From positions 124,001 to 188,000 of the forward strand of contig NZ_SRUO01000001.1 in NCBI RefSeq assembly GCF_004791025.1: a stretch of 64,000 nucleotides of DNA, read 5' to 3'. A program made the position numbers and the translations under genes. The first letter of the stretch is position 1, and every line of letters begins with the position of its first letter. The DNA is from Mesorhizobium sp. M4B.F.Ca.ET.203.01.1.1 (GTDB taxonomy: Bacteria; Pseudomonadota; Alphaproteobacteria; Rhizobiales; Rhizobiaceae). Shown here piece after piece: positions 45,962 to 55,000 of the stretch. The notes beneath the pieces were generated by a model. That model was not told the DNA's origin and did not search any database. It saw only the letters and a list, made by a program, of their open reading frames with translations.

Positions 45962-46114
45962 CCTTCCTCGCCCCGTTTACGGGGGGAGGATGCCGGCAGG
46001 CAGGTGAGGGGCGGCGCCGGCGATCAGAGGTTGGTCGTCAGCGCGAACAATCAGGGGTTCGCGCCGCCCCTCATCCGCCCTTCGGGCACCTTCTCCCCGT
46101 GAACGGGGAGAAGG
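45962..46114. repeat. palindromic intergenic element, rhizobial type
   Basis: Two arms in inverted orientation. GTGAGGGGCGGCGC (46004-46017) faces GCGCCGCCCCTCAT (46061-46074) with one mismatch. Each outer end carries its own small dyad: CCCCGTTTACGGGG (45971-45984) and CTCCCCGTGAACGGGGAG (46093-46110). The whole 150-bp unit fills the gap between the helicase start and the C40 peptidase stop. Its design resembles the mosaic repeats of rhizobial genomes. It has no reading frame of note. Confidence 0.75.
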
Positions 46115-46119
46115 AAAGA

Positions 46120-46989
46120 TCACGGTCGCCGGAACCCCGTCGGACCGCCATAGAGATAGCCGATGCGGGCGACGGCGTCCTTCAGTCCCTCGCGCGAGAC
46201 CAGCATGGTGTGGCCGTTGGCGTGGATCATGGTGGAGGCATCGGTCATGATCGCGACATGGCCTTTCCAGAAGACGAGGTCGCCGCGCCGCATGCCGGTG
46301 AAGTCCGGCCCCGGATCAAGCGGCTTGCCGATCGAGGCCGCCTGCATGTCGGAATCGCGCAGCACGTCCCTGCCGGCCATGCGCATCGCCAACTGTACGA
46401 GGCCGGAACAATCGATGCCGAAGCCCGAGACCCCGCCCCACAGATAGGGCGTGCCGAGAAAACTTTCCGCCACCGAAACATAGTCGGCCGCAGTCTCGCC
46501 GGCAGGCTGCAGATGGGCCGCGATGAGCGCCTGGCCCGACGACAAGAGAGCATAGTGCGTGCCGCGCGTTTCAGCGGCGCCGGTCACTGTCACCGCCGAT
46601 CCCATCGACAATTGGGCGGTCACCGGGAAGCGCAGGTCGGGGCCGGGATACAGAAACGTGCGCGGCACCGAAACGATATGGGTCGGCGCCTGCTCGCGTG
46701 GACCGAGCACCGTGTCGGCGACATAGCCGACATAGCCGTCACGCTCGGCCTGGATCCAGGCCCAGCCTGCGCTGTCCTCGAAAACGAGCACGTCGTCGCC
46801 GAACAAGGCTTGCGTGTTGACGCCGGCATCCGGGCGCGGGGCCTTGCGCAGGTCGGCGACGGACACCGAGATCCGTGCCGGCCGGCCGGCGACGAAACGA
46901 TCGGCTGAAACCTCTCCCTTCAGCCTGGCATCGGCGAGATCGGAACGGAAGGCGTGAAGGCGGGCATCCCTGGCGGTCAAATCGAGCAC
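46120..46989 (-). CDS. NlpC/P60 (C40) peptidase with SH3-like domains
   Basis: 289-residue cell-wall peptidase of the dipeptidyl-peptidase VI type. Two SH3-like regions lie at about residues 35-165 (SVADLRKAPRPDAG and TFLYPGPDLRFPV). The C40 catalytic domain has the nucleophile Cys in FGIDCSGLVQLAM and the His in WKGHVAIMTD, with a third polar residue in HANGH. Translation starts at GTG; the N-terminus (ARDARLHAFRSDLADARLKG) looks like related rhizobial proteins. There is no signal peptide, so it may act inside the cell on murein peptides. It follows marR by 20 bp. Confidence 0.88.
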   Translation of the reverse strand: MLDLTARDARLHAFRSDLADARLKGEVSADRFVAGRPARISVSVADLRKAPRPDAGVNTQALFGDDVLVFEDSAGWAWIQAERDGYVGYVADTVLGPREQAPTHIVSVPRTFLYPGPDLRFPVTAQLSMGSAVTVTGAAETRGTHYALLSSGQALIAAHLQPAGETAADYVSVAESFLGTPYLWGGVSGFGIDCSGLVQLAMRMAGRDVLRDSDMQAASIGKPLDPGPDFTGMRRGDLVFWKGHVAIMTDASTMIHANGHTMLVSREGLKDAVARIGYLYGGPTGFRRP

Positions 46990-47009
46990 TCGGTCAGATG
47001 GACAATCGG

Positions 47010-47360
47010 TCAGATGGGCAGTTCATGGGCCCTGGCGATGATACCATCGCCGAAACGCTCGACAAAGAGCGCGCCCTCGACCGTGCGCCGGATCAGGACG
47101 TTGCGCTTGTCGAGTTCGTCGCGGTGGCGCGACACCAGCTTCAGCGCCCCCATCGTGTCGAGCGCGCGGGTGATGACCGGCTTGGTGACGTTTAGCCGGG
47201 CGGCCAGCCCACGCACCGTGTGCGGCGGCGGGTCGAGATAGATGGTGAACAGGATCGCCGTCTGGCGCATGGTAAGATCGGGCGAGCCGTCGCGCACCTG
47301 CGACAGCATCACCTGCTGCCACAGTCTGAGGGCCTGGCTCGGGCGCATCGAGATCGACAT
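47010..47360 (-). CDS. MarR-family transcriptional regulator
   Basis: 116-residue MarR protein: a winged helix-turn-helix in LTMRQTAILFTIYLDPPPHTVRGLAARLNVTKPVITRALDTM and wing in RHRDELDKRNVLIRRTVEGA. It is shorter than average (about 140) because the dimerisation helices at the ends are trimmed. It sits between the M17 aminopeptidase and C40 peptidase genes, all on the minus strand. Its target and ligand are unknown. A second ATG four codons in could be used. Confidence 0.82.
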   Translation of the reverse strand: MSISMRPSQALRLWQQVMLSQVRDGSPDLTMRQTAILFTIYLDPPPHTVRGLAARLNVTKPVITRALDTMGALKLVSRHRDELDKRNVLIRRTVEGALFVERFGDGIIARAHELPI

Positions 47361-47431
47361 CGCGCCAGCATGCCGGCAAATTGTTTCGGTTCCGTTTCAG
47401 TGGCGGCATCTTGCCGGCCGTCCCGGATGCG

Positions 47432-48796
47432 TCACGCAAATCGCTTCGAGATGATCCGCTCCAGCGCCCGGATGCCTTGCGCCTCGCCGCCGGTGATGCC
47501 GTATGGGCGATCGGACGGGTTCCAGGCGAAGATGTCGAAATGCGCCCAGCGCGGCGTCTTCTCGACGAAGCGCTTGAGGAACAGCGCCGCCGTGATCGAA
47601 CCGGCGAAGCCGTCGGTGGTGACGTTGTTGATGTCGGCGATCTTCGACGACAGCTTTGCATCGTAAGGCCGCCACAACGGCATGCGCCACAGCGGATCCT
47701 CCACGGCGACGGCGGCCGCCGACAGCTCGGACGCCAGCGTATCGTCGCCGGTGTAGAAAGGCGGCAGGTCCGGGCCGAGCGCGACGCGAGCGGCACCCGT
47801 CAACGTCGCCATGTCGACCAGCAGCTCGGGCTGCTCGTCGTCGGCGAGCGCCAGCGCGTCGGCCAGCACCAGCCGCCCTTCGGCATCGGTGTTACCGATC
47901 TCGACGGTGATGCCCTTGCGGCTCGTCAGCACGTCGCCCGGCCGGAAGGCGTTGCCGGCAATCGAATTCTCGACCGCCGGGATCAAGACGCGCAGCCGCA
48001 CGTTGAGCCTGGCAGCCATGATCATCGAGGCCAGCCCAAGCACGTTGGCGGCGCCGCCCATGTCCTTCTTCATCAACAGCATGCCCGCGGACGGCTTGAT
48101 GTCGAGGCCGCCGGTGTCGAAGCAGACGCCCTTGCCGACCAGCGTCACCTTCGGCGCATCCGGCGAGCCCCAGAGCAGGTCGATCAGCCGCGGCGCGCCG
48201 GATGAGGCGCGGCCGACGGCATGGATCATCGGGAAATTCTGCTTCAAGAGATCGTCGCCCTTGATCACCGACACCTCGGCGTCGTGCGCCGAGGCCAGCG
48301 TCCGCGCCGCCCTTTCCAGCTCGTCCGGCCCCATGTCGCTGGTCGGCGTATTGACCAGATCACGGGTCAGGAAAACGCCATCGGCGATGCGGCGGACATG
48401 CGCGGCATCGGCACCCGCCGGCAGCACGAAGCGCAGCGCCTTGCCGGGCTTCTTGCCGTAGCGGGTGAAGGCATAGCCGCCAAGCACCAGCCCGGTCGCG
48501 GCCAGATCCGGCCAGGCCGGCTCGGTGGCGAAATGCCAGTCGCCTTCGGGCAACGCCCTCGCCAGGGCGCCAACGGCAAGCGTGCCCTCGCCGTCGCCAA
48601 GGCCGAACAAGGCGCCGGCGAGCGCGCCGTCTTCGCCGGGCAGGGTCAGCGTCCTGCCGGCCTCGCCGGAAAAGCCGTTGGCCCTGGCCCAGGCAATCGC
48701 GGCCGGCACGAGGCCGGCGGCCTCGAGGCCGCCGCCGGTGACCAGATGAACCGGCAGCGCGGCCGTGGATTTCGTCTCGACGAGTTCGACTGGCAT
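47432..48796 (-). CDS. M17-family leucyl aminopeptidase
   Basis: 454-residue zinc/manganese aminopeptidase. The catalytic region shows VGKGVCFDTGGLDIKPSAGM, MKKDMGGAANVLG and NTDAEGRLVLADAL, the metal and catalytic motifs of family M17 (PepA group). The start MPVELVETKST with GGAG nine bases upstream replaces a longer in-frame start. Members cleave N-terminal residues from peptides. It is commonly adjacent to a C40 peptidase in Rhizobiales, which supports a role in murein or peptide turnover. Here a marR gene lies between. Confidence 0.92.
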   Translation of the reverse strand: MPVELVETKSTAALPVHLVTGGGLEAAGLVPAAIAWARANGFSGEAGRTLTLPGEDGALAGALFGLGDGEGTLAVGALARALPEGDWHFATEPAWPDLAATGLVLGGYAFTRYGKKPGKALRFVLPAGADAAHVRRIADGVFLTRDLVNTPTSDMGPDELERAARTLASAHDAEVSVIKGDDLLKQNFPMIHAVGRASSGAPRLIDLLWGSPDAPKVTLVGKGVCFDTGGLDIKPSAGMLLMKKDMGGAANVLGLASMIMAARLNVRLRVLIPAVENSIAGNAFRPGDVLTSRKGITVEIGNTDAEGRLVLADALALADDEQPELLVDMATLTGAARVALGPDLPPFYTGDDTLASELSAAAVAVEDPLWRMPLWRPYDAKLSSKIADINNVTTDGFAGSITAALFLKRFVEKTPRWAHFDIFAWNPSDRPYGITGGEAQGIRALERIISKRFA

Positions 48797-49050
48797 TCGA
48801 TGGTCTCCGGCTAAGGACGCTTGGTCATTGTTCACTGGCAGAAGCGCCAGAAAAATCCAACGAGAATTCGGGCGACGGCGCCGGCCAGCGTATCGTCCGT
48901 TCGACCCCGCGCAACGGTGGGCCTGCCCCAACAGCAGGGACAATGGGAGCTTCAGGGGCCTTTCTTAACTGTCCGTTAGGGTTAACAGAATATTTCTTCG
49001 GGAGGGAAGACGGCCACGCAAGGCCGCAGATGGATGGAGGCCGCAGGCCG

Positions 49051-49872
49051 ATGCTGATCAACGGTTTGATGAACACCACGGGCAAGCGGCTGATCACCAC
49101 GGTCTTCATGGCAGCACTCGCGGCAAGTGTCGCCGGCTGCGGGACCAGCAAGTTCACCACCGGCTCGATAACGCGCTCCAACAGCAAGCCGCTGGAGACC
49201 ATGTCGGCGACCGAGTTGCACAGCGCAACGACCAGGCTTGGCGAATCCTATGCCAAGAACCCCACCGACAAACGGATCGCCACCAACTACGCGGCGGCGC
49301 TGCAGATGGACGGCGATGCCGACCAGTCGCTTGCCGTCATGCGCAAGCTGGCGATCGCGCTGCCCAAGGACCGCGACGTCCTCGCCGCCTACGGCAAGGC
49401 GCTCGCCGCCAACGGGCAGTTCGAGCCGGCGCTGGACGCCGTGCGCCGCGCGCAGACGCCGGAATATCCGGACTGGCGGCTGGTGTCGGCGGAGGCCGCG
49501 ATCCTAGACCAGCTCGGCCAGCGGGACGAGGCGCGCCAGGACTATCGCAAGGCGCTCGACCTCAAGCCGAACGAACCGTCGATCCTGTCCAATCTCGGCA
49601 TGTCCTATGTGCTGGAAGGCGATTTGCGCACGGCCGAGACCTACATGCGCTCGGCGGCCCAGCAGCCCAACGCCGACAGCCGCGTGCGCCAGAACCTGGC
49701 GCTGGTCGTCGGCCTGCAGGGCCGCTTCGACGAGGCCGAGAAGATCGCCTCGCAGGAACTCTCGCCCGACCAGGCGCAGGCCAATGTCGCCTATCTGCGC
49801 CAGATGCTCGCCCAGCAGAACGCCTGGAGCCAGCTGAAGGACCAGGACAAGGACAAGGCCGCGACCAACTGA
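49051..49872 (+). CDS. tadD: TadD-like TPR lipoprotein
   Basis: 273-residue tetratricopeptide protein, the pilotin-like part of the Flp pilus machine. The signal ends in a lipobox (AASVAGC), so it is lipidated. Several TPR motifs follow (PTDKRIATNYAAALQMDGDADQSLAVM; PEYPDWRLVSAEAAILDQLG; PNEPSILSNLGMSYVLEGDLRTAETYM). The start at 49051 has GGAGG 11 bp upstream; starts at 49030 and 49069 are alternatives. It converges on tadC with 103 bp between the stops. In this locus it is transcribed opposite to the rest of the cpa genes. Confidence 0.85.
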   Translation: MLINGLMNTTGKRLITTVFMAALAASVAGCGTSKFTTGSITRSNSKPLETMSATELHSATTRLGESYAKNPTDKRIATNYAAALQMDGDADQSLAVMRKLAIALPKDRDVLAAYGKALAANGQFEPALDAVRRAQTPEYPDWRLVSAEAAILDQLGQRDEARQDYRKALDLKPNEPSILSNLGMSYVLEGDLRTAETYMRSAAQQPNADSRVRQNLALVVGLQGRFDEAEKIASQELSPDQAQANVAYLRQMLAQQNAWSQLKDQDKDKAATN

Positions 49873-49917
49873 CGGCAACGCCAGCGCGTCAGCCGATTCT
49901 TCAAGGTCATCAAATGC

Positions 49918-49949
49918 AAAAGCCGCGCGACATCGTCAGCGCGGCCTTT
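49918..49949. terminator. bidirectional terminator between tadD and tadC
   Basis: GCCGCGC (49922-49928) and GCGCGGC (49939-49945) form a hairpin with AAAA before the first arm and CTTTT after the second. The A-run and T-run order fits a terminator for both convergent genes. Confidence 0.8.
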
Positions 49950-49975
49950 TCGTCAGCTTGCGAGCTGTTCCTGCC

Positions 49976-50992
49976 CTACTGGCTGCTGGTGTTGTGCTGA
50001 TCGCCGAAGATGCCGCGCTGGCTGACCTGGATGCCGGCCGGTCCCAGGATGATGGCGAACAGCACCGGCAGGAAGAACAGGATCATCGGCACGGTGAGCT
50101 TGGGCGGCAGGGCGGCTGCCTTCTTCTCGGCCGCATTCATGCGCATGTCGCGGCTTTCCGAGGCCAGCACGCGCAGCGCATGCGCGACCGGCGTGCCGTA
50201 GCGTTCGGCCTGGACCAGCGCCTGCGTCACCGACTTGACCGATTCCAGGCCGGTGCGGCTGGCGAGGTTCTCGTAAGCCACCTTGCGCTCCTGCAGATAG
50301 GAGAGCTCGGCGTTGGTAAGCACGAATTCTTCCGCGAGCGCCACCGACTGCCCGCCGATCTCGTCGGCGACCTTGCGCAGCGCCGCCTCGACCGACATGC
50401 CCGACTCGACGCAGATCAGCATCAGGTCGAGCGCGTCGGGCCAGGCCAGCTGGATCGACTGCTTGCGCTTGGTGGCGCGGTTGTTGACGTAAAGGATCGG
50501 CGCGTAGAAGCCGCCATAGGCAACCACGACACAGACGAACAGCTTGATGAAGGGCGGCTGCAGGGGCAGGCCGCCGAGCACGAAAAGGTAGACGGCCGCC
50601 AGGGCGAAACCGACAAAGGGCAGAACCAGGCGGAAGAAGAGAAAGCGCGTCAGCGGATTCTGGCCACGAAAACCCGCCACCTTGAGCTTCTGCAGCGTTC
50701 CCTCATCGGCCAGCGCGCGCCGGAGATCCAGCCGCTCGACGATGTTGCGCATGCCGATCGACTGTTCCTCGCGCAGGCCCTTGCGGCGGCGATCGGCTTC
50801 GTTGGCCAGCCGCACGCGCTGCTTGGCGCGCAACTCCTCGCGCTCGAGCGCCACCGATTTCATGCGCGACTTGAGCTGGTTGCCGCCGAGCGCGGGCAAC
50901 AGCGTGAAGACCGTCGCGAACACCGCGATGCCGACCAGCAAGGCGATCAGGAAGGCGGGATCGGTAAGCGATTTGACGACCTGGTCCGTCAT
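49976..50992 (-). CDS. tadC: TadC inner-membrane platform protein
   Basis: 338-residue T2SSF-type membrane protein of the Flp pilus assembly platform. Membrane segments are clear near both ends (AFLIALLVGIAVFATVFTLLPAL; LVLPFVGFALAAVYLFVLGG; LTVPMILFFLPVLFAIILG). The middle cytoplasmic part has the GSPF signature QLAWPDALDLMLICVESGMSVEAALRKVADEI. It follows tadB after 9 bp and closes the cpaB-tadC operon. Confidence 0.93.
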   Translation of the reverse strand: MTDQVVKSLTDPAFLIALLVGIAVFATVFTLLPALGGNQLKSRMKSVALEREELRAKQRVRLANEADRRRKGLREEQSIGMRNIVERLDLRRALADEGTLQKLKVAGFRGQNPLTRFLFFRLVLPFVGFALAAVYLFVLGGLPLQPPFIKLFVCVVVAYGGFYAPILYVNNRATKRKQSIQLAWPDALDLMLICVESGMSVEAALRKVADEIGGQSVALAEEFVLTNAELSYLQERKVAYENLASRTGLESVKSVTQALVQAERYGTPVAHALRVLASESRDMRMNAAEKKAAALPPKLTVPMILFFLPVLFAIILGPAGIQVSQRGIFGDQHNTSSQ

Positions 50993-51001
50993 GGACGCCC
51001 C

Positions 51002-52015
51002 CTAGACTTCGAAGTTCATCATCTTGCGCATCACCAGGATGCCGATCGACATCCAGACCAGGGAACAGCCGATGATCAGGTTGCCTGTGCTGGTGGTGAA
51101 CAGCGGCATGATGTAGTTCGGGCTCGACAGATAGACGAGGAAGGCGACGACGAAAGGCAGGGCGCCGATGATGACGGCCGAAGCCTTCGCCTCCATCGAC
51201 AGCGCCTGCACCTTGGCCTTCATCTTCTTGCGGTCGCGCAGCACGCGCGAGAGATTGCCCAGCGCCTCGGAGAGGTTGCCGCCGGCCTGCGACTGGATCT
51301 GGATGACGATGCCGAAGAAGCCAGCCTCCGCGCACGGCATGGTTTCGGACATGCGCATGGTGGCATCGGGGATCGACATGCCCATCTGCTGCGAATCGAT
51401 GATGCGGCGGAACTCGGTCCTGACCGGCTCCGGAGATTCGTTGGCAATCAGACGGATGGCGTCGTTGAGGGGCAGGCCCGACTTGACGGCGCGCACGATG
51501 ATGTCGAGGGCGTTGGGAAACTCGTTGAGGAATGCCTTGACCCGGCGGGTCCGGCGGAACGAGACGAACCAGCGCGGCAGGCCGAGGCCGCCAGCCAGCA
51601 ATGCGCCAGGCAGCACCAGCAAGGGCGCGGTGGCCAGATAGGCGAGCACCGTGAGCACGATGCCGCAGATCGCCGAGTAGATGTAGAAGCGTTCGATGGA
51701 AACCTGCATGCCGGCCTGGCGGATCTGCACCTTCAGCGGCGGCTTCTTGACGATGCGATCGTTGGATCGCTGCTTCTCGTCGAGCTGCTTCAACGAATCC
51801 TGGAGGGATTTTCGCCGCTTGACCGCCTCGGCGGCGCGGTCGCGCGAGGCCTTGACGACGGAGCGGTCGGTCTCGGCGGTCTTGATGGTCTCAAGCCGCT
51901 TGCCGACCTGCTTCTCGTTGCTGATGCGGTTGAACAGGAAAGCATAGGCCACCGCCCCGGCGCTGAAGCCGGCCAGCACGACAAACGCCAATACGGTGCT
52001 GTCAATTCCGAACAT
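51002..52015 (-). CDS. tadB: TadB inner-membrane platform protein
   Basis: 337-residue partner of TadC in the inner-membrane platform that contacts the CpaF ATPase. Two membrane segments start the protein and more lie at its end (YSAICGIVLTVLAYLATAPLLVLPGALLAGG; VQALSMEAKASAVIIGALPFVVAFLV). The GSPF region reads EFPNALDIIVRAVKSGLPLNDAIRLIANES. It lies 29 bp after cpaF. Confidence 0.93.
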   Translation of the reverse strand: MFGIDSTVLAFVVLAGFSAGAVAYAFLFNRISNEKQVGKRLETIKTAETDRSVVKASRDRAAEAVKRRKSLQDSLKQLDEKQRSNDRIVKKPPLKVQIRQAGMQVSIERFYIYSAICGIVLTVLAYLATAPLLVLPGALLAGGLGLPRWFVSFRRTRRVKAFLNEFPNALDIIVRAVKSGLPLNDAIRLIANESPEPVRTEFRRIIDSQQMGMSIPDATMRMSETMPCAEAGFFGIVIQIQSQAGGNLSEALGNLSRVLRDRKKMKAKVQALSMEAKASAVIIGALPFVVAFLVYLSSPNYIMPLFTTSTGNLIIGCSLVWMSIGILVMRKMMNFEV

Positions 52016-52044
52016 CGACCAGAGCCCCTACGCCTCCAGATACC

Positions 52045-53544
52045 TCAGCCAGCGTTTTTCTCCATGGCCTCGAGCGCGGTCGCGAGGCGCTGCTCCTCGC
52101 CATAATAGCGGGCACGATCCCAGAAATGCGGGCGGCCGATGCCGGTCGATACGTGCTCGCCGATAAGCCTGCCGCTCGCGTCCTCACCCTTGATGTTGTA
52201 GAGGATGAGGTCCTGGGTGATGATGACGTCACCCTCCATGCCGATCACCTCGGTGATGTGGGTGATGCGCCGCGATCCGTCGCGCAGGCGGGCTGCCTGG
52301 ATGATCACGTCGACGGAGCCGACGACGATTTCGCGCACGGTCTTCTGCGGCAGCGAGTAGCCGCCCATCGCGATCATCGATTCGATACGGTTCAGGCACT
52401 CGCGCGGGCTGTTGGAGTGGATCGTTCCCATCGAGCCGTCGTGACCGGTGTTCATCGCCTGCAGCAAGTCGAACACTTCCGGTCCGCGCACTTCGCCGAC
52501 GATGATCCGCTCGGGCCGCATGCGCAGGCAGTTCTTGACCAGGTCGCGCATGGTGACCTCGCCCTCGCCTTCAAGATTGGGCGGACGGGTTTCGAGGCGG
52601 ACCACGTGCGGCTGCTGCAGCTGCAGTTCCGCCGAGTCCTCGCAGGTGATGACCCGCTCCTCGCGATCGATGTAGTTGGTCAGGCAGTTGAGCAGCGTCG
52701 TCTTGCCCGAGCCGGTGCCGCCCGAGATGACGACATTGCAGCGGACGCGGCCGATGATCTTGAGGACCTCGGCGCCCTGCGGCGAGATCGCGCCGAACTT
52801 GACCAGCTGGTCGAGCGTCAGCTTGTCCTTCTTGAACTTGCGGATGGTGAGCGCGGTGCCGTCGATGGAGAGCGGCGGCGCGATGACGTTGACACGCGAA
52901 CCGTCGGGAAGGCGGGCGTCGCAGATCGGGCTCGATTCGTCGACGCGGCGACCAACCTGGCTGACGATGCGCTGGCAGATGTTGAGGAGCTGCTGATTGT
53001 CGCGGAAGCGGATGCTGGTCTGTTCGACCTTGCCGTTGACTTCGATGTAGACGTTCTTGGAGCCGTTGACCATGATGTCGGCGATGTCGTCGCGGGCAAG
53101 CAGAGGCTCCAGCGGACCGTAGCCGAGCACGTCGTTGCAGATGTCCTCGAGCAGTTGTTCCTGCTCGGCGATCGACATCGCGAAATTCTTGATCGCGATG
53201 ATGTCGTTGACGATGTCGCGGATTTCCTCGCGCGCGCTTTCGGGATCGAGCTTGGCGAGCTGCGACAGGTCGATCGTGTCGATGAGGGCGGAAAAGACCT
53301 GGCTCTTGGTGTCGTAGTAGGTCTCGCTGCGCTCGCGCTGGACCTTCTTCGGCTCCGGCGCCAGCGGCGGCGGCTCGACCGGGCGACGGGCGGGCTGGGC
53401 GGCCAACTCTCCCGACTGCGCCGGCGCGGCGGGGCGCGCAAGAACAGCCGTATCCGCCGATCCCGGCGCCGCGGGGCCCGGTGCCGGCTGGCGAAATTCC
53501 GGCTTGGACCGGTTGCCGTCGTCAGAGCCTCTCTTACCAAACAT
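52045..53544 (-). CDS. cpaF: CpaF/TadA secretion ATPase
   Basis: 499-residue hexameric ATPase that powers Flp pilus assembly. Visible are Walker A ([15 protein letters not shown]), an Asp box ([21 protein letters not shown]), Walker B ([21 protein letters not shown]) and His box ([25 protein letters not shown]). The N-terminal 75 residues are low-complexity and Pro/Ala-rich. It reads from 53544, with a repeat element upstream that separates it from cpaE. Confidence 0.95.
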   Translation of the reverse strand: MFGKRGSDDGNRSKPEFRQPAPGPAAPGSADTAVLARPAAPAQSGELAAQPARRPVEPPPLAPEPKKVQRERSETYYDTKSQVFSALIDTIDLSQLAKLDPESAREEIRDIVNDIIAIKNFAMSIAEQEQLLEDICNDVLGYGPLEPLLARDDIADIMVNGSKNVYIEVNGKVEQTSIRFRDNQQLLNICQRIVSQVGRRVDESSPICDARLPDGSRVNVIAPPLSIDGTALTIRKFKKDKLTLDQLVKFGAISPQGAEVLKIIGRVRCNVVISGGTGSGKTTLLNCLTNYIDREERVITCEDSAELQLQQPHVVRLETRPPNLEGEGEVTMRDLVKNCLRMRPERIIVGEVRGPEVFDLLQAMNTGHDGSMGTIHSNSPRECLNRIESMIAMGGYSLPQKTVREIVVGSVDVIIQAARLRDGSRRITHITEVIGMEGDVIITQDLILYNIKGEDASGRLIGEHVSTGIGRPHFWDRARYYGEEQRLATALEAMEKNAG

Positions 53545-53566
53545 GATCGACTACCAATTCCGCCCG

Positions 53567-53680
53567 GAGCAGGATGCCGAAAAGTGTGAAGCGGCTTTCG
53601 GACGACATCATGCTCTACTTTCTTCGATTTAGAGGCGGATTCAGATTTCAGGTCCATTCGACCTGAAATCATCCGCCTCT
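53567..53680. repeat. bipartite palindromic element, copy B (inside the pilus operon)
   Basis: Reverse-complement copy of the element at 11948-12061. The first palindrome here (53567-53617) is GGAGCAGGATG...CATCATGCTCT around CCGAAAA...TTTCGG, and the second (53631-53680) is AGAGGCGGATT...ATCCGCCTCT around TTTCAGGTC...GACCTGAAA. It fills the gap between the cpaE stop (53688) and the cpaF start (53544), so it lies inside a likely operon. The hairpins could slow or stop transcription, or protect or process the mRNA. Confidence 0.85.
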
Positions 53681-53687
53681 GGGTGCG

Positions 53688-54977
53688 TCACTTCTTGTTG
53701 CGCGAGAGCTTGCCGAGAAGCGAGCCGAGGCCCGCCTTCTTCTTGATCTTGATTTCGCTGCGCCCGGTCAGCACATGCGCGATCTCGTCGATGATGCCGA
53801 CGATCGGGCTCTTGGCGTCCATCTCGCCCAGCATGCGGCCGTTGTTGGCGGCGTTGCCGAACAGCAGCGGTTCGAATTGGATGACCGCCATCGGCGTGAT
53901 GCCGAGCGGTTCGGAAAAGTCCGTCGGTCCGATCTCGGGACGCTTCGGAACGCCTGCCTGATTGATGACAAGCCTTGGCGGCGGATCGTTCGGGCGCAGC
54001 CGTTTCAGCATGTCCACCATGTTCTTGGTGTTGCGCAGATTGGCCAGTTCCGGCGTCGCGGTGATGACCACCTCATCCGCCTTGACGAGGATGCTCTTGC
54101 TCCAGCCTGACCAGATATGCGGCACGTCGAGGACCAGGAGCGGTGCGCTGCGCTGGGCGGTGTCGATGAGCTGCGAGAAGGCATCGGGATCGAAGTCGTA
54201 GACCCGTTCGAGCGTGGACGGAGCGGCGAGCAGCGACAAATGCTCGGCGCATTGCGCAAGCAGCCGGTCGAGATAGACCTCGTCGACACGCTCAGGCGAA
54301 AACACCGCCTCGGCGATACCTTGCGCCGGATCCTGATCGAAATTGATGTTGGCGGTTCCGAAAGCAAGATCGAGATCGGCGACGACCACCTCGGACTTGA
54401 ACAGCGACGACATCGCCCAGGCGACATTGTGCGCGATGGTCGAGGAACCGACGCCGCCCTTGGCGCCGATGAAGGCGATCGAGCGGCCGATCGGTTCGGC
54501 CTCCGGATCGACGAAGATTGACGAGACCACGCTGACGATGTCGGTCATCGACACCGGCGCGATGACATATTCGGAAATGCCGGAGCGGATGAGCTCGCGA
54601 TAGAGGCCGACATCGTTGTAGTGGCCGATCACGACGACCTTCGAGGACGGATCGCAATATTCGGAAAGCTGGGCGAGCTGCTCCAGCAGCTGCTTCGGCT
54701 CGCTGCGCGATTCCAGCAGGATCAGGTTCGGCGTCGGCGCCGACTGGTAGAACTCGATCGCCGTGGCGATGCCGCCCATATGAACCTTCAGATGGGCCTT
54801 CGCCATGCGCCGGTCGTCGCCGGCGAGGCGGACCGGACTGGCGACGCCCTCGGTCTCGCAAAATGCCTGGATCGAGATGCGCGGCACCGGCCGCAATGCC
54901 TGCATCGCGGCGATGTCCTGTTGCGATGTATCGCCGCCATCCACAGGCGCGTCATAGGCAAGATTGCTCATTGTCAT
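53688..54977 (-). CDS. cpaE: CpaE/TadZ ATPase-like localisation protein
   Basis: 429-residue MinD/ParA-related protein that places the pilus machine at the pole. The deviant Walker A motif reads FIGAKGGVGSSTIAHN, followed by VVADLDLAFGTANINFDQDPAQGI (switch region). An N-terminal pseudo-receiver-like part (about residues 60-170) includes LLESRSEPKQLLEQLAQLSEY and VVVIGHYNDVGLYRELIRSGISEYVI. The start was placed at 54977 with GGAAG upstream. It follows cpaD by 23 bp. Confidence 0.92.
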   Translation of the reverse strand: MTMSNLAYDAPVDGGDTSQQDIAAMQALRPVPRISIQAFCETEGVASPVRLAGDDRRMAKAHLKVHMGGIATAIEFYQSAPTPNLILLESRSEPKQLLEQLAQLSEYCDPSSKVVVIGHYNDVGLYRELIRSGISEYVIAPVSMTDIVSVVSSIFVDPEAEPIGRSIAFIGAKGGVGSSTIAHNVAWAMSSLFKSEVVVADLDLAFGTANINFDQDPAQGIAEAVFSPERVDEVYLDRLLAQCAEHLSLLAAPSTLERVYDFDPDAFSQLIDTAQRSAPLLVLDVPHIWSGWSKSILVKADEVVITATPELANLRNTKNMVDMLKRLRPNDPPPRLVINQAGVPKRPEIGPTDFSEPLGITPMAVIQFEPLLFGNAANNGRMLGEMDAKSPIVGIIDEIAHVLTGRSEIKIKKKAGLGSLLGKLSRNKK

Positions 54978-55000
54978 GCTCTCTTCCTGACTTGCGCCAC

